Source of the DNA: Rhizobium sp. FKL33 | Lineage (GTDB): Bacteria > Pseudomonadota > Alphaproteobacteria > Rhizobiales > Rhizobiaceae | Direction: 5' to 3' | Length of the DNA stretch: 64,000 bases | Assembly: GCF_005222915.1 (NCBI RefSeq) | Contig: NZ_STFX01000036.1 | Coordinates: forward strand, 1-64,000 | In this document: positions 24,026 through 33,042 of the stretch, piece after piece | Numbering within the stretch: the stretch's first letter is position 1 | Layout of the letters: the number at the start of each line of letters is the position of its first letter | Made by a program: the position numbers and the translations under genes | The notes under the pieces: generated by a model | The model's input: only the letters and a program-made list of their open reading frames with translations | The model's database searches: none | Told to the model about the DNA's origin: nothing

Positions 24026-26503
24026 ATGACTGCGCTCCAGAAGACCGAACCGCAAAGCTTCGACACCACGTGGGCCGAATTCGCCATCGACGGCATGACC
24101 TGCGCCTCCTGCGTCCGCCGGGTCGAGAAGGCCATCGCCGCGGTGCCCGGAGTCCAGGCCGCCAACGTGAACCTCGCCACCGAACGCGCCACCGTCTCCT
24201 TGCATGATCCGTCCGTGACCGACGCCGTGCTCCAGGCGATCTCGAAGGCCGGGTACGAACCGCGCATCGAGACCCGCGAACTCCAGATCGAGGGCATGAC
24301 CTGCGCTTCCTGCGTCCGCCGCGTCGAGAAGGCGCTGTCGGCGGTGCCGGGCGTGCTGGAAGCCTCCGTCAACCTCGCGACCGAGAAGGCAACCGTCCGT
24401 TTCACGGGCGGCGACGTCGCCGCGCTCGAGGGCGCGGTCCGCAAGGCCGGATATGACGTCATCCATCCGCGCGAAGCGACGGCGACGGACACCGCTCCGG
24501 ACCGCAAGACGCAGGAGCTGAGGTCGCTCCGCCTGTCGCTCGCCTTCGCCACCGCCTTCACGCTGCCGCTGTTCATCCTGGAGATGGGGTCGCACTTCGT
24601 GCCCGCCATCCATGTGTGGGTCATGGATACAATCGGCATGGAGGAGAACCGCTACCTCCAGTTCGCGCTCGCCTCGCTCGTCCTCTTCGGACCGGGGCTT
24701 CGGTTCTTCCAGAAAGGCGTGCCGAACCTGATCCGGTGGACGCCCGACATGAACTCGCTCGTCGTGCTCGGCACCACGGCGGCATACGGCTATTCCGTCG
24801 TCGCCACCTTCTTCCCCGAACTGCTGCCGGAGGGCACCGAGAACGTCTACTACGAGGCGGCCGCTGTCATCGTGACGCTGATCCTGCTCGGACGCTTCCT
24901 CGAGGCGCGCGCCAAGGGCAAGACCAGCCAGGCGATCAAGCATCTGATCGGCCTCCAGCCCAAGACGGCTTTCGTCGAGCGCGACGGCGAGTTCGTCGAG
25001 GTCCCGGTGGCGGACGTGCGCCGGAATGATGTCGTACGCATCCGTCCCGGCGAGAAGGTGCCAGTCGACGGAACAGTCATCGACGGCGAATCCTATGTCG
25101 ACGAGTCCATGATCACGGGCGAGCCGATCCCGGTGAAGAAGGCGGTCGATTCCGAGGTCGTCGGTGGCACGATCAACAAGACGGGCTCCTTCACCTTCCG
25201 GGCGACCAAGATCGGCGGCGACACGCTGCTCGCCCAGATCATTCGAATGGTCGAAGCCGCGCAGGGCTCGAAGCTGCCGATCCAGGCTTTGGTCGACAAG
25301 GTGACGGGGTGGTTCGTGCCCGCCGTCATCGCCGCGGCGGCAATAACCTTCGTCGCCTGGCTGGTGTTGGGACCAGATCACGCGCTGACCTACGCTCTCG
25401 TGAACGCCGTCGCGGTCCTGATCATCGCCTGCCCCTGCGCCATGGGTCTTGCCACCCCGACCTCGATCATGGTCGGCACCGGCCGCGCCGCCGAGTTCGG
25501 CATCTTGTTCCGGAAGGGCGAGGCCCTGCAGAGCCTTCGCGACGTCGACGTCGTGGCGCTGGACAAGACGGGCACGCTCACCAAGGGCAGACCTGAGCTG
25601 ACGGACTTCGATGCCGCCGAAGGATTTGAGAAGACCGAAGTCCTGCGCTTGGTCGCCAGCGTCGAGGCGCGGTCGGAGCATCCGATCGCCGAGGCCATCG
25701 TCGCCGGAGCAAAGCGTCAAGGTATCGCGCTGGCCGACGTCGCGGAGTTCGAAGCCAAGCCCGGCTTCGGCGTGAGCGGCGTCGTCGACGGAAAGATGGT
25801 CTTGGTGGGCGCTGACCGCGCAATGGCTGCTGCAGGGATTGACGTCACTGGCTTTGCCGCCCGCGCAGAGCAGTTGGGCAGTCTGGGGCGCTCGCCGCTC
25901 TATGCGGCCGTCAACGGCAAGCTCGCCGCCGTCATCGCCGTCGCCGACCCGATCAAGGACACGACGCCTGACGCTATCAAGGCGCTGCACGCGCTCGGCT
26001 TGAAGGTGGCTGTCATCACGGGCGACAACGCGCACACTGCCCGCGCTGTGGCGGCACAGCTTGGCATCGACGAAGTCGTCGCCGAAGTGCTGCCGGACGG
26101 CAAGGTGGATGCTGTGAAGCGTCTTCGCGACGGCGGCCGCAAGGTGGCCTTCATTGGCGACGGCATCAACGACGCCCCGGCGCTCACTGAAGCCGACGTC
26201 GGCCTCGCCGTCGGGACAGGCACGGACATCGCCATCGAAAGCGCCGACGTCGTCCTGTTGTCCGGGGAACTCACGGGGGTGCCGCGCGCCATCGCGCTCA
26301 GCCAGGCGACGATCCGCAACATCAAGCAGAACCTGTTCTGGGCCTTCGCCTACAACGTGGTCCTGATCCCCGTAGCCGCAGGCGTGCTCTATCCGGTGAG
26401 CGGAACTTTGCTGTCCCCGGCCTTGGCGGCCGCCGCCATGGGCATGTCGAGCGTCTTCGTGCTCGCCAACGCGCTTAGGCTGCGGACCTTCAGGACCGCC
26501 TGA
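24026..26503 (+). CDS. copA: Cu(I)-exporting P1B-type ATPase CopA
   Basis: 825 residues, pumping Cu(I) from cytoplasm to periplasm. There are two N-terminal HMA domains, each with GMTCASC (Cys at 26/29 and 93/96). Eight TM segments include the transport motif [12 protein letters not shown]. The actuator has the TGEP loop (MITGEPIPV), the phosphorylated Asp lies in DKTGT, and the hinge is [10 protein letters not shown]. The start is at MTALQ after GAAAGGGACC, behind the CueR-type promoter. It is followed by cueR. Confidence 0.95.
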   Translation: MTALQKTEPQSFDTTWAEFAIDGMTCASCVRRVEKAIAAVPGVQAANVNLATERATVSLHDPSVTDAVLQAISKAGYEPRIETRELQIEGMTCASCVRRVEKALSAVPGVLEASVNLATEKATVRFTGGDVAALEGAVRKAGYDVIHPREATATDTAPDRKTQELRSLRLSLAFATAFTLPLFILEMGSHFVPAIHVWVMDTIGMEENRYLQFALASLVLFGPGLRFFQKGVPNLIRWTPDMNSLVVLGTTAAYGYSVVATFFPELLPEGTENVYYEAAAVIVTLILLGRFLEARAKGKTSQAIKHLIGLQPKTAFVERDGEFVEVPVADVRRNDVVRIRPGEKVPVDGTVIDGESYVDESMITGEPIPVKKAVDSEVVGGTINKTGSFTFRATKIGGDTLLAQIIRMVEAAQGSKLPIQALVDKVTGWFVPAVIAAAAITFVAWLVLGPDHALTYALVNAVAVLIIACPCAMGLATPTSIMVGTGRAAEFGILFRKGEALQSLRDVDVVALDKTGTLTKGRPELTDFDAAEGFEKTEVLRLVASVEARSEHPIAEAIVAGAKRQGIALADVAEFEAKPGFGVSGVVDGKMVLVGADRAMAAAGIDVTGFAARAEQLGSLGRSPLYAAVNGKLAAVIAVADPIKDTTPDAIKALHALGLKVAVITGDNAHTARAVAAQLGIDEVVAEVLPDGKVDAVKRLRDGGRKVAFIGDGINDAPALTEADVGLAVGTGTDIAIESADVVLLSGELTGVPRAIALSQATIRNIKQNLFWAFAYNVVLIPVAAGVLYPVSGTLLSPALAAAAMGMSSVFVLANALRLRTFRTA

Positions 26504-26558
26504 ACCAACACGCCCGCGCCGACATCGGCGCGGGCCTCGACAACCCAAGGAGACGGAC

Positions 26559-27008
26559 ATGAATATCGGAGAAGCGAGCAAGGCGTCCGGGGTCTCGTCC
26601 AAGATGATCCGGTACTACGAGCAGATCGGGCTCATCAAACCCGCGCATCGGACGGACTCGAGCTATCGGACCTACACCGACAATGACATACATACCCTGC
26701 GCTTCGTCCGACGGGCGCGGGACCTCGGGTTTTCGGTCGAGCAGATGAAGACGTTGCTCGCGCTGTGGCGGGACCGCTCCCGCGCCAGCGCCGACGTCAA
26801 GGCGATCGCTCTCGAACAGGTCGCCGAACTGGAACGCAAGGCCGCGGTGATCGCGGAGATGACGAAGACGCTCAAGCATCTCGTCAACAACTGCCACGGT
26901 GACCACCGACCTGACTGTCCGATCATCGAAGGCTTCGCGGAGGGCAAGGGCAAGGTCGACGCCACGCCCGCCAAGGAAGGCCGCAAGTTCGGCGTCGCCG
27001 CCGTCTGA
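26559..27008 (+). CDS. cueR: Cu(I)-responsive MerR-family regulator CueR
   Basis: 149 residues. It has the winged HTH at the N-terminus (MNIGEASKASGVSSKMIRYYEQIGLI), a dimerisation helix, and the CueR copper loop with two Cys seven residues apart (NNCHGDHRPDCPI). It twists 19-bp-spacer promoters when Cu(I) binds. AAGGAGA precedes the ATG. Four matching promoters exist in this window. The C-terminal tail after the loop is longer than in E. coli. Confidence 0.93.
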   Translation: MNIGEASKASGVSSKMIRYYEQIGLIKPAHRTDSSYRTYTDNDIHTLRFVRRARDLGFSVEQMKTLLALWRDRSRASADVKAIALEQVAELERKAAVIAEMTKTLKHLVNNCHGDHRPDCPIIEGFAEGKGKVDATPAKEGRKFGVAAV

Positions 27009-27071
27009 AAGTAACGTTAACCGCGCGATCCGTTTGCGCACGAAGGAAGATGGAGCGATATAGGGACCCAC

Positions 27072-27147
27072 GGCCCTAGTAGCTCAACGACAGAGCAGCT
27101 GCTTCGTTCGCAGCCGATCCAGGTTCAAGTCCTAGGCAGGGCCTCCA
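27072..27147 (+). tRNA. tRNA-like sequence (degenerate or non-canonical, apparent anticodon CGT)
   Basis: 76 bases that fold as a cloverleaf ending in encoded CCA. There is an acceptor of eight positions (GGCCCTAG with GCAGGGCC, two mismatches near the body), a D stem GCTC/GAGC and a perfect 5-bp anticodon stem GCTGC/GCAGC. The loop is TTCGTTC, giving anticodon CGT (Thr, ACG codon). The T arm is CCAGG-TTCAAGT-CCTAG with one mismatch. The D loop AACGACA lacks the usual GG pair. It resembles tRNA-Gly in the D arm and 3' end. It may be a decayed tRNA, an attachment-site relic or an unusual tRNA. Confidence 0.45.
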
Positions 27148-27196
27148 TCTCCTTCACGATCGCCATCGAGGTCACACCATGCGACCGGGGAGTCAC

Positions 27197-28456
27197 ATGT
27201 CCGCCCATTCAGCAGCGCATCACGCCGCCAGCATCGCAGCCTCGAGCCCCGGTTCAGCCCGCGCGCGGGCGGTCGGAAGCGAACTGCTGCGCTTCGCCGC
27301 CGTAACCGTGCTCGCCGGAAACTTCGTGCTCGGCACCTATCAGCGGCACCCCGTACATACGGCGCTGATCGGCGGCTATCTGGCCGTCACGTTGCTGTCG
27401 TTGGCCGTGACGATCCACAAGCCATATGCCCGGTGGCGGCAGCCCCTGTTCGCGCTTGCGGACGCAGTCGCCATCCTGCTCATCCTCTACATGCACGCCG
27501 CGCAGGGGCCGCTAGACCACGGCCATTCGCTCACGCCGCCGGGACTGGTCGTCATCTTCGTCCTGCTCATCAACGCCGCGCTCACCTCCGACCCAAAGCT
27601 CGTGGCGTGGTTCTCCGGCGTTGTATTCGCGGGATGGGTCGCGATCATCGCGGCCGCCGTCGCGCTCTCCGGCCTCGGCGTCTTCGATGCGCTGTCGGAC
27701 GCCGACGTGCAACGAGAGCTCGGACTGGCGCTGAGCTTCGGGGTCACCGCGCTCGCGGTCTACGTCATTGTGAGGGAGAATGTGGAGCGCGCGACCGAAG
27801 CCGAAGTCGCCCGGCGGCGGGGAAGCAACCTCGCGCGGTTCTTCTCTCCTGTCGTCGTCGAGCAGCTGGCTGACGGCGACGACGTCCAGCTCGAGCGGCG
27901 GCGGATCGCGGTCATGTTCGTCGACCTCCGGGGCTTCACCACCTTTGCGGAATCCGCGACGTCGGAGCAGCTCCGCCACATGCTTTCCGAGTTCCGCGAC
28001 ATCGTCTCGGGCGTCGTCGTCCGCCACGGAGGCGCTGTCGACAAATATCTCGGCGACGGTGTCATGGCGGTGTTCGGCCATCCCAGGCCGCGCGAAGACG
28101 ACGCCGACCGCGCGCTGGCATGCGCGCTGGAACTCGTGGACGAACTCGACCGCTGGCGGAAAGGTGAAGAGGCCGCGGGACGCCCGGCGCTCAAGGCGGG
28201 CATCGGCCTGCATGCCGGGACCGCGATGGCCGGAGTCCTTGAGGCGGGATGTCACAGCGAGTACACCGTGCTCGGCGACGTCGTGAACGTCGCGCAGCGG
28301 CTGCAGGCCGTATCGAAGACGGTCGGCGCGACGCTCGTGGTGTCACAGGACCTCAAGTCCGGGGCGAAGGCGGCCGGTGCGGCCGTGGATTGGCTTGACG
28401 CCAGATCGGTGGCGATCCCCGGTAGGACGCTGCCGCTCGACATCGCCTATGTCTGA
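27197..28456 (+). CDS. Membrane-bound class III adenylate/guanylate cyclase (copy 1)
   Basis: 419 residues from the ATG after GGGGAG (27179 is an alternative). The N-terminal half has about six TM helices. The C-terminal half is a class III cyclase: VMFVDLRGFTTFAE (first metal Asp), VDKYLGDGVMAVFG (second Asp), then GLHAGTAMAGVLEAG and TVLGDVVNVAQRLQ. It would make cAMP or cGMP at the inner membrane. A close paralog lies at 45988-47259 in the second copper cluster. Its 3' end overlaps the convergent TetR gene by 10 bp. Confidence 0.9.
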   Translation: MSAHSAAHHAASIAASSPGSARARAVGSELLRFAAVTVLAGNFVLGTYQRHPVHTALIGGYLAVTLLSLAVTIHKPYARWRQPLFALADAVAILLILYMHAAQGPLDHGHSLTPPGLVVIFVLLINAALTSDPKLVAWFSGVVFAGWVAIIAAAVALSGLGVFDALSDADVQRELGLALSFGVTALAVYVIVRENVERATEAEVARRRGSNLARFFSPVVVEQLADGDDVQLERRRIAVMFVDLRGFTTFAESATSEQLRHMLSEFRDIVSGVVVRHGGAVDKYLGDGVMAVFGHPRPREDDADRALACALELVDELDRWRKGEEAAGRPALKAGIGLHAGTAMAGVLEAGCHSEYTVLGDVVNVAQRLQAVSKTVGATLVVSQDLKSGAKAAGAAVDWLDARSVAIPGRTLPLDIAYV

Positions 28457-29016
28457 ACCGAGACAAAATCGACGAGAAGACCGACAAGACGTTTGACCGC
28501 CGCCTCGTCGGGTAGCCGATGGACCCCGGAAAGGGAGCCTTGCAGGAAGACCGCGGCTTCGCGTGGCGACAGGTCGGCTCTCAACGTCCCGGCGTCGATA
28601 CCTCCCGCAACGACCTCTTCGACGACGGCGACCAGCCGCTCCTCGGCGGCGCGCGCATGTTCCCGGTCGCGGAGCGCCTCGGCAAAGCGGGTGCCATGGT
28701 GGCGGCGCGCGGTCATGGCGAAGAAAAGAAGAATCTCGGTAAGCCGGTCGACCGCTGCGCCGTCCTTTCCGGCGACCACCTCGACATGCGCCAGATGGTG
28801 CTCGAGCATCCGCCTATGCCACTCGACGAAGATCGCGTCGACGTCCGTAAAGTACTTGTAGAGGGTCGCCCGCGTGATCCCGGTCCGCGACGCGACCTCC
28901 GACATCGAGACCTTTTGCAAACCGATCTCGGACGCGATCGCCATCGCCGCGTTGATGGCTGCATGCCGGACGGCTTCGCGATGTCCGTCCAATGTTTCGA
29001 CCCACGTCTTCGGCAT
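28447..29016 (-). CDS. TetR-family transcriptional regulator
   Basis: 189 residues from the ATG after GGAG. The HTH (AINAAMAIASEIGLQKVSMSEVASRTGITRATLYKYF in pieces) is clear, and the ligand domain is helical with a His-rich stretch (MLEHHLAHVEVV, TARRHHGTRF). It is divergent from two tiny membrane-protein genes at 29079 and 29258, which it may control. Confidence 0.85.
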   Translation of the reverse strand: MPKTWVETLDGHREAVRHAAINAAMAIASEIGLQKVSMSEVASRTGITRATLYKYFTDVDAIFVEWHRRMLEHHLAHVEVVAGKDGAAVDRLTEILLFFAMTARRHHGTRFAEALRDREHARAAEERLVAVVEEVVAGGIDAGTLRADLSPREAAVFLQGSLSGVHRLPDEAAVKRLVGLLVDFVSVQT

Positions 29017-29078
29017 CCGATCTCCACGACACTCCGGATTGACATTAAACACATTGTATAGATAAATGCCAGCACCCC

Positions 29079-29261
29079 ATGGAGAGCGTACCGATAAAGC
29101 GTGATCCCGACAGGCCGACCGCCACCAAGCCGCCCGTGCCCGGTTGGGTGAAAGGCTTCGTCTTCGCGGGTGCGCTGCTCTTTGCGGTCGCCGCGATGGT
29201 GTTGGCCACGGCACACGGTCCAGGCCGTCATTTCGGCGCTCACACAGCCGCCACGCCATGA
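29079..29261 (+). CDS. Small single-span membrane protein
   Basis: 60 residues. It has a charged Pro-rich N-terminus (KRDPDRPTATKPPVPGW), one TM helix (VKGFVFAGALLFAVAAMVLATA) and a His-containing tail. The stop overlaps the next start (ATGA). The function is unknown. The paired downstream membrane gene is frameshifted. Confidence 0.65.
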   Translation: MESVPIKRDPDRPTATKPPVPGWVKGFVFAGALLFAVAAMVLATAHGPGRHFGAHTAATP

Positions 29262-29505
29262 CTGTGGGCTATCCGAGGAAATCGCTGCTCGTCGCCCACA
29301 TCGCCACGTCAGCCGGGTTCATGGGAGCGGTCGCGGTTTCTTCTGCCTGGCGGTCGCCGGGCTTGTCGCGGGCAACGACGCTTCGGCAAAGGCTTTCTAT
29401 TCCGTGATGCCGACGGTCACCCGGTGGGTGATCGTCCCCCTAGCCTTCGCCTCGTTAGCCGTCGGCCTTCTCCAGGCGGGGCGTCGATCTCCCAAGGCGT
29501 CATGA
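29258..29505 (+). pseudogene. Frameshifted, truncated small membrane protein (DUF2269-like)
   Basis: The frame begins MTVGYPRKSLLVAHIATSAGFMGAVAV, then leaves the family near 29338. It resumes one frame over as FFCLAVAGLVAGNDASAKAFYSVMPTV and VIVPLAFASLAVGLLQAG, up to a stop at 29505. One added T in the run near 29338-29342 would restore a continuous frame. The protein also ends early compared with similar membrane proteins. It is coupled to the preceding gene. Confidence 0.65.
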
Positions 29506-29622
29506 CAAGCCTCCGCAATGGTCTTGAATGACCGTAACGCAAGCTAACACTAATTTACGGAATACGGTAGAGCGGAGGGGCGCTGGGTTATGGATGTCTA
29601 TTCGGCTCGGCGGACTTGCGGC

Positions 29623-29787
29623 CTACCTTGCCGAGACCTCCAGCTTCGGATGTTCGACACCATAGCCGGAAACCCGCGGCGACCCCATCTGGGCGGCAGA
29701 CAGAAGCAGCGAGCTGGTGGCCAGCGTGACGGCCGCGACGACGATCGCGAGCGGGCGAAGCGCCGCGGGAGATTTCGAATTGGGCAT
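29623..29787 (-). CDS. Tiny exported peptide, unknown function
   Basis: 54 residues with a strong AGGAGG six bases before the ATG. It has a basic start (MPNSKSPAALRP), a hydrophobic core (LAIVVAAVTLATSSLLLSAA) like a signal peptide, and only about 25 mature residues (QMGSPRVSGYGVEHPKLEV). No family is recognised. It lies alone between the TetR/membrane cluster and the three-gene operon. Confidence 0.5.
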   Translation of the reverse strand: MPNSKSPAALRPLAIVVAAVTLATSSLLLSAAQMGSPRVSGYGVEHPKLEVSAR

Positions 29788-30117
29788 GGACGCCTCCTGT
29801 TGGGTTGAAAAGGCAATGGTCGGTGGAATCGAATGTTCCCTCACAAAAGGTACGGTTCTTCACAATCCGAAATATGACTGCCTGCGACCGGTTTCGACTT
29901 CATCCTGAGCGGGTAAGCTGTTGGCCAACAACCGAAATCCGTAATCGCGCCGCATCTCGCGGTGGGACGGGCCGCCGCGAACTCCGCAGGGGTAGACGCA
30001 TTCCTTGGCGACTACTTGTTCACCGGACACCAAAGGGCCGGCACGGCTGAAGCCACCGATCCCGGTGTCGGACGCGGAAGACGCCAACATCGATTTTCCG
30101 AGGCTGGCGAACGCTGC
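29788..30117. other. Stretch without recognisable gene
   Basis: About 330 bp that should hold the promoter of the tiny peptide gene and the end of the three-gene operon. No clear motif, repeat or conserved frame seen. Confidence 0.45.
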
Positions 30118-30936
30118 CTAACCCAACTCCTCGCCGAGGCCCGTCAGGAAGTCCCACTCCGAGAATCGCCGCATGTGATCGAATTCGCTGACCGGAACCG
30201 ATTTCGCGTCGTGGACCTTGATGCGCAGCCGCAACCGCTCGCTCTCATGGATCAGGGGAATTTCCCGGCCGAACGCCTTCGAGATCATCTCGTCGAGTTC
30301 CATGGCGACAAACTCGTCGTCGCACACCATGGCGATAGTCATGTCGTAATGATCGACCTCGTCGTCGCTCGACCAGTCGGCATACAGCCAGCTGACGCTC
30401 CCGTGTATCGGCTGGCCTTCGCGCTTGGTCTTGAAAACCTTTTCCAGCTTGTCCTTGACGCCCTCTTCGCGGAAGAACCGGACCAGGTTGTTGGGCAGTG
30501 CGGCCCGCGAGTAAGTCAGGCCAACCCATCTGCCGATGGACTCGCCGACGGCAACCGAACAGACCGGGCCATCGGGCGCGAAGCCGAGGAAAAGGCGACG
30601 GTCCAGAAAACGGCGGACGTTGATGTCGACGACGAAGCCGACCTGCTGCCCGCTCTCGTCGAGAGGAACGCTGAGCTTGCGGAACATCCTGCCTTTGGCT
30701 TGGGGAGAGTTGGCGCTGTAGGGTTGCGGATCGCGTTCTATCGCGGCGACCTCGATCCATGGGTCCTTGACGATATCCTCGTTCACCACTGTGCAGGACT
30801 GCGTCAGGACGACAAGCAGCGTTCCTTCTGCAAGCCCCGTCTCCTGTGCGATCATGGCGTTTGCGCGAAACACCGAACCCTGCCGCCAGCCCGACGCCAG
30901 CAGGTGCTTTGCTTCGGACTCGCCGAATTCACCCAT
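30118..30936 (-). CDS. Unknown protein of the TIGR04255 operon, with a TQSC motif
   Basis: 272 residues from the ATG after CGGAG (an upstream ATG at 30954 lacks a good site). The N-terminal part has GWRQGSVF and LVVLTQSCTVVNEDIVKDPW, a (T/S)Q(S/T)C block that recurs in a poorly studied family and could hold a catalytic or metal-binding Cys. The middle has FVVDINVRRFLDRRLFLGF and GRWVGLTYSR. The C-terminus is acidic and helical (DHMRRFSEWDFL). There is no signal peptide or TM helix. It is the last gene of a three-gene operon and possibly the effector. Confidence 0.6.
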   Translation of the reverse strand: MGEFGESEAKHLLASGWRQGSVFRANAMIAQETGLAEGTLLVVLTQSCTVVNEDIVKDPWIEVAAIERDPQPYSANSPQAKGRMFRKLSVPLDESGQQVGFVVDINVRRFLDRRLFLGFAPDGPVCSVAVGESIGRWVGLTYSRAALPNNLVRFFREEGVKDKLEKVFKTKREGQPIHGSVSWLYADWSSDDEVDHYDMTIAMVCDDEFVAMELDEMISKAFGREIPLIHESERLRLRIKVHDAKSVPVSEFDHMRRFSEWDFLTGLGEELG

Positions 30937-30972
30937 CGAAACTCCGTGATTCAATCCACGGTGTCCATGAGA

Positions 30973-31572
30973 TCAGATGCGGTCGGAGACGACAACCGGA
31001 GAATCGTCGACAAACCCGTTTCCACCGCGGCCGGACGACCACGTGTCGGCATCCTGCGCGGCGTATCGGCGGATGGCGGGAGCGAAGGTCTCGAGGTGGC
31101 GCTGGAGGGCGGCGACGTTCACGTCCTCGGTCGTCAGCAGCGCTTCGAGCGTGACGCCCAGGCGGTCCTTCGTGCCCCACAGGCGGTGGATCGTCTTGAA
31201 GTTGCCGCCGAAGGCGGCATCGAGGACCGGATAAACCAGAGCAAGTCTCTCTTGGGCCTCGCGACGGGGCTGGGCGTCGGAAAGCCACGAGTAGACGGTC
31301 TTCCTCTCCACGCGCATGAGGCTCGCGATCACGGTCACGGGGAGGCCGCGCGACTTCATCGCTTCTATGGTCGGCTTGAAGTCGACCATAGGCTCCTTGA
31401 GGAAGTGGTCGACCGTCGGAACCTCATAGACGTTCGCCGACGTCACGATCACCCGCTGTGGCGTATATCCACTGGCCGCCGACGCGCCGGCCGCAGCAAA
31501 GAGGCTGATCGAGCCGAAACTGCGCACGAGCGCTTGGAATGTACCTTTGGGCAGCGAGGCGATGGCACTCAT
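30973..31572 (-). CDS. HTH protein of the TIGR04255 operon (Xre/antitoxin-like)
   Basis: 199 residues. A helix-turn-helix is visible in IASLMRVERKTVYSWLSDAQPRREAQERL (about 93-121), followed by a helical domain (TIHRLWGTKDRLGVTLEALL) resembling Xre/MbcA-type antitoxins. The N-terminal 60 residues are loosely ordered (Ala/Ser-rich). Its ATG overlaps the TIGR04255 stop (ATGA). It could be the regulator or antitoxin of the module. Confidence 0.6.
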   Translation of the reverse strand: MSAIASLPKGTFQALVRSFGSISLFAAAGASAASGYTPQRVIVTSANVYEVPTVDHFLKEPMVDFKPTIEAMKSRGLPVTVIASLMRVERKTVYSWLSDAQPRREAQERLALVYPVLDAAFGGNFKTIHRLWGTKDRLGVTLEALLTTEDVNVAALQRHLETFAPAIRRYAAQDADTWSSGRGGNGFVDDSPVVVSDRI

Positions 31573-32354
31573 TTCCAGACTTCCATGGCATGTTGAGTCG
31601 TGATCCTGTCGAAGATATCACGAATGGGTTGCCTGAGATTGAACATGTTGTCTTTCAGTTGGCCTAGATCAATAGGCGACGGCGGGGACATCGTCATCGA
31701 ATGGTCCGCGTCCAAAGTGGCAAAATCGCCTGAGGGACGGGGAATGTTCCATTTGTTGTCCAACAAAAGCGGTGAATTCAGGTCGACCGGAAAAACCGCC
31801 GCGGGCTTCCTGGCGACCTGCACCCTCAGAAGGCTCCCTTTTCCGGTGTCCATGTTGAGCGACGTCACTCCTTCGACGATCGTCAATCCGGCTACGTCGA
31901 TCGCGCCGGGAAGCACCTTGTCGTCGACATATTGCGAAAGACTTTCGCCTTCGCGGGGAACGACCAGATCGAGATACCGCAAAGCGATGGTTTCCACGAG
32001 CCTGATCTGGGTCGACCTGGCCGCAACCTCGACCACCCTGAGCATCCGCTCGAGAAACTCCCTGTGATCGGTGTAGGCGATCGTGTGCAGCCCGACGACG
32101 TCCTTGTTGAGGAACACCGCCCACTTGTAGTCGGCGCTGCGATATTGCCAGATCAGGCCCGTCTCGGACTGTACCTGGACGCCCTGGTCACCCAGATGCA
32201 GACTGATCTGCGGAATCTCCAGGTCCTTGGGGGCGGGATACTCGTCCGCGATGCCGGCCGCGAATTCCTTGGCGAAATTGTCGAAATCGGCGATCACCGG
32301 AAACCGGACCACACCGATGACATAGACGACAGGCGCATTGTTCATTTTTGTCAT
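31569..32354 (-). CDS. TIGR04255-family protein
   Basis: 261 residues from MTKMNNAP. The family signature is seen in PVVYVIGVVRFPVIADFDNF, then LHLGDQGVQVQSETGLIWQYRSAD, and the IRLVETIALRYLDLVVPREGESL stretch. TIGR04255 proteins occur sporadically across bacteria and have no established function (known). It is the first gene of a tight operon with an HTH protein and an unknown protein. A GGAGAGG lies 12 bases before the ATG. Scattered distribution plus a regulator is the profile of defence or toxin-antitoxin systems. Confidence 0.7.
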   Translation of the reverse strand: MTKMNNAPVVYVIGVVRFPVIADFDNFAKEFAAGIADEYPAPKDLEIPQISLHLGDQGVQVQSETGLIWQYRSADYKWAVFLNKDVVGLHTIAYTDHREFLERMLRVVEVAARSTQIRLVETIALRYLDLVVPREGESLSQYVDDKVLPGAIDVAGLTIVEGVTSLNMDTGKGSLLRVQVARKPAAVFPVDLNSPLLLDNKWNIPRPSGDFATLDADHSMTMSPPSPIDLGQLKDNMFNLRQPIRDIFDRITTQHAMEVWK

Positions 32355-32587
32355 CGGCCGTGTCCCTCTCCAGCTGCAACTATACACCAAAGTAAACAGA
32401 TGCAAGCGCCTTCGATAGCCGGCGGCTGCGAATTTTCCAAGTTCGGAGACGGCGGGCTTCCGGCGAGTGGTCGACCGAGCGACACGACCGGAATTCGCAG
32501 GCGGACAGCGTCATATTCAAGGACATGAGCCGAGCAGGCCCGAGCCGCTGGGGATGACGGCAACGCGCCTCCGCCGCCAAGCCCGGT

Positions 32588-33040
32588 TCATGCCTTCGGC
32601 CTGACCTGCAAGAACACAGACGTGTTACCGTCCTTGCCGACCGCAATCACGTCGTAGGACGCCGAGGCATCGTCCCCCATGCCCAGCGATCCGGCGGGCA
32701 TCCCCGGCACGACAAGCCCGGCGAGATCGGTCCGGCTTTCGAGCATGCGGGCTGCCTTCATAGGCACATGGCCTTCGAGGAACTGTCCGCGGTAGACGGC
32801 GGTGTGGCAGCCCTGGATGTCGAGCGGTACCCCGAGCTTCCGTTTGTGCGAGATCAGGTCTCGCTCCTCGACGATCTCCACCCGGTAGCCCGCCTTCTGG
32901 TAGGCATCCGCCCACAGCGAACAGCATCCGCAGTTCGGGTCCTTGTAGACGGTGAACGCGTCAGGCTCCGCCGCGAGGGCGGATGCCGCGGGGAGGGCGA
33001 CAGTGGCGGCAAGCGCCGCGACGAACTCTCTTCTCTTCAT
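32588..33040 (-). CDS. DUF411 copper-binding periplasmic protein
   Basis: 150 residues with a signal peptide (KRREFVAALAATVALPAASALA). The DUF411 metal site is DPNCGCCSLW, with QGCHTAVYRGQFLEGHVP downstream. It likely binds copper in the periplasm. The ATG at 33040 has AAAGGAA at a good distance; the coding region overlaps the cusA stop by a few bases only if the upstream ATG at 33046 is used. It is the last gene of the cusBA operon. Confidence 0.82.
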   Translation of the reverse strand: MKRREFVAALAATVALPAASALAAEPDAFTVYKDPNCGCCSLWADAYQKAGYRVEIVEERDLISHKRKLGVPLDIQGCHTAVYRGQFLEGHVPMKAARMLESRTDLAGLVVPGMPAGSLGMGDDASASYDVIAVGKDGNTSVFLQVRPKA

Positions 33041-33042
33041 GC

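Noticed and set aside
23990-26602. Long open frame on the minus strand opposite copA
   Set aside because: Low-complexity charged translation; the plus-strand gene has all P-type ATPase motifs.
29962-31596. Long plus-strand open frame across the TIGR04255 operon
   Set aside because: It spans the junction of two minus-strand genes that have overlaps, ribosome sites and family resemblance; the plus-strand translation has none.
32441-32448. GTTCGGAG word upstream of the TIGR04255 gene, like the CapH operator arm
   Set aside because: Only eight bases match and no dyad is present; such a word is expected by chance a few times in 64 kb.
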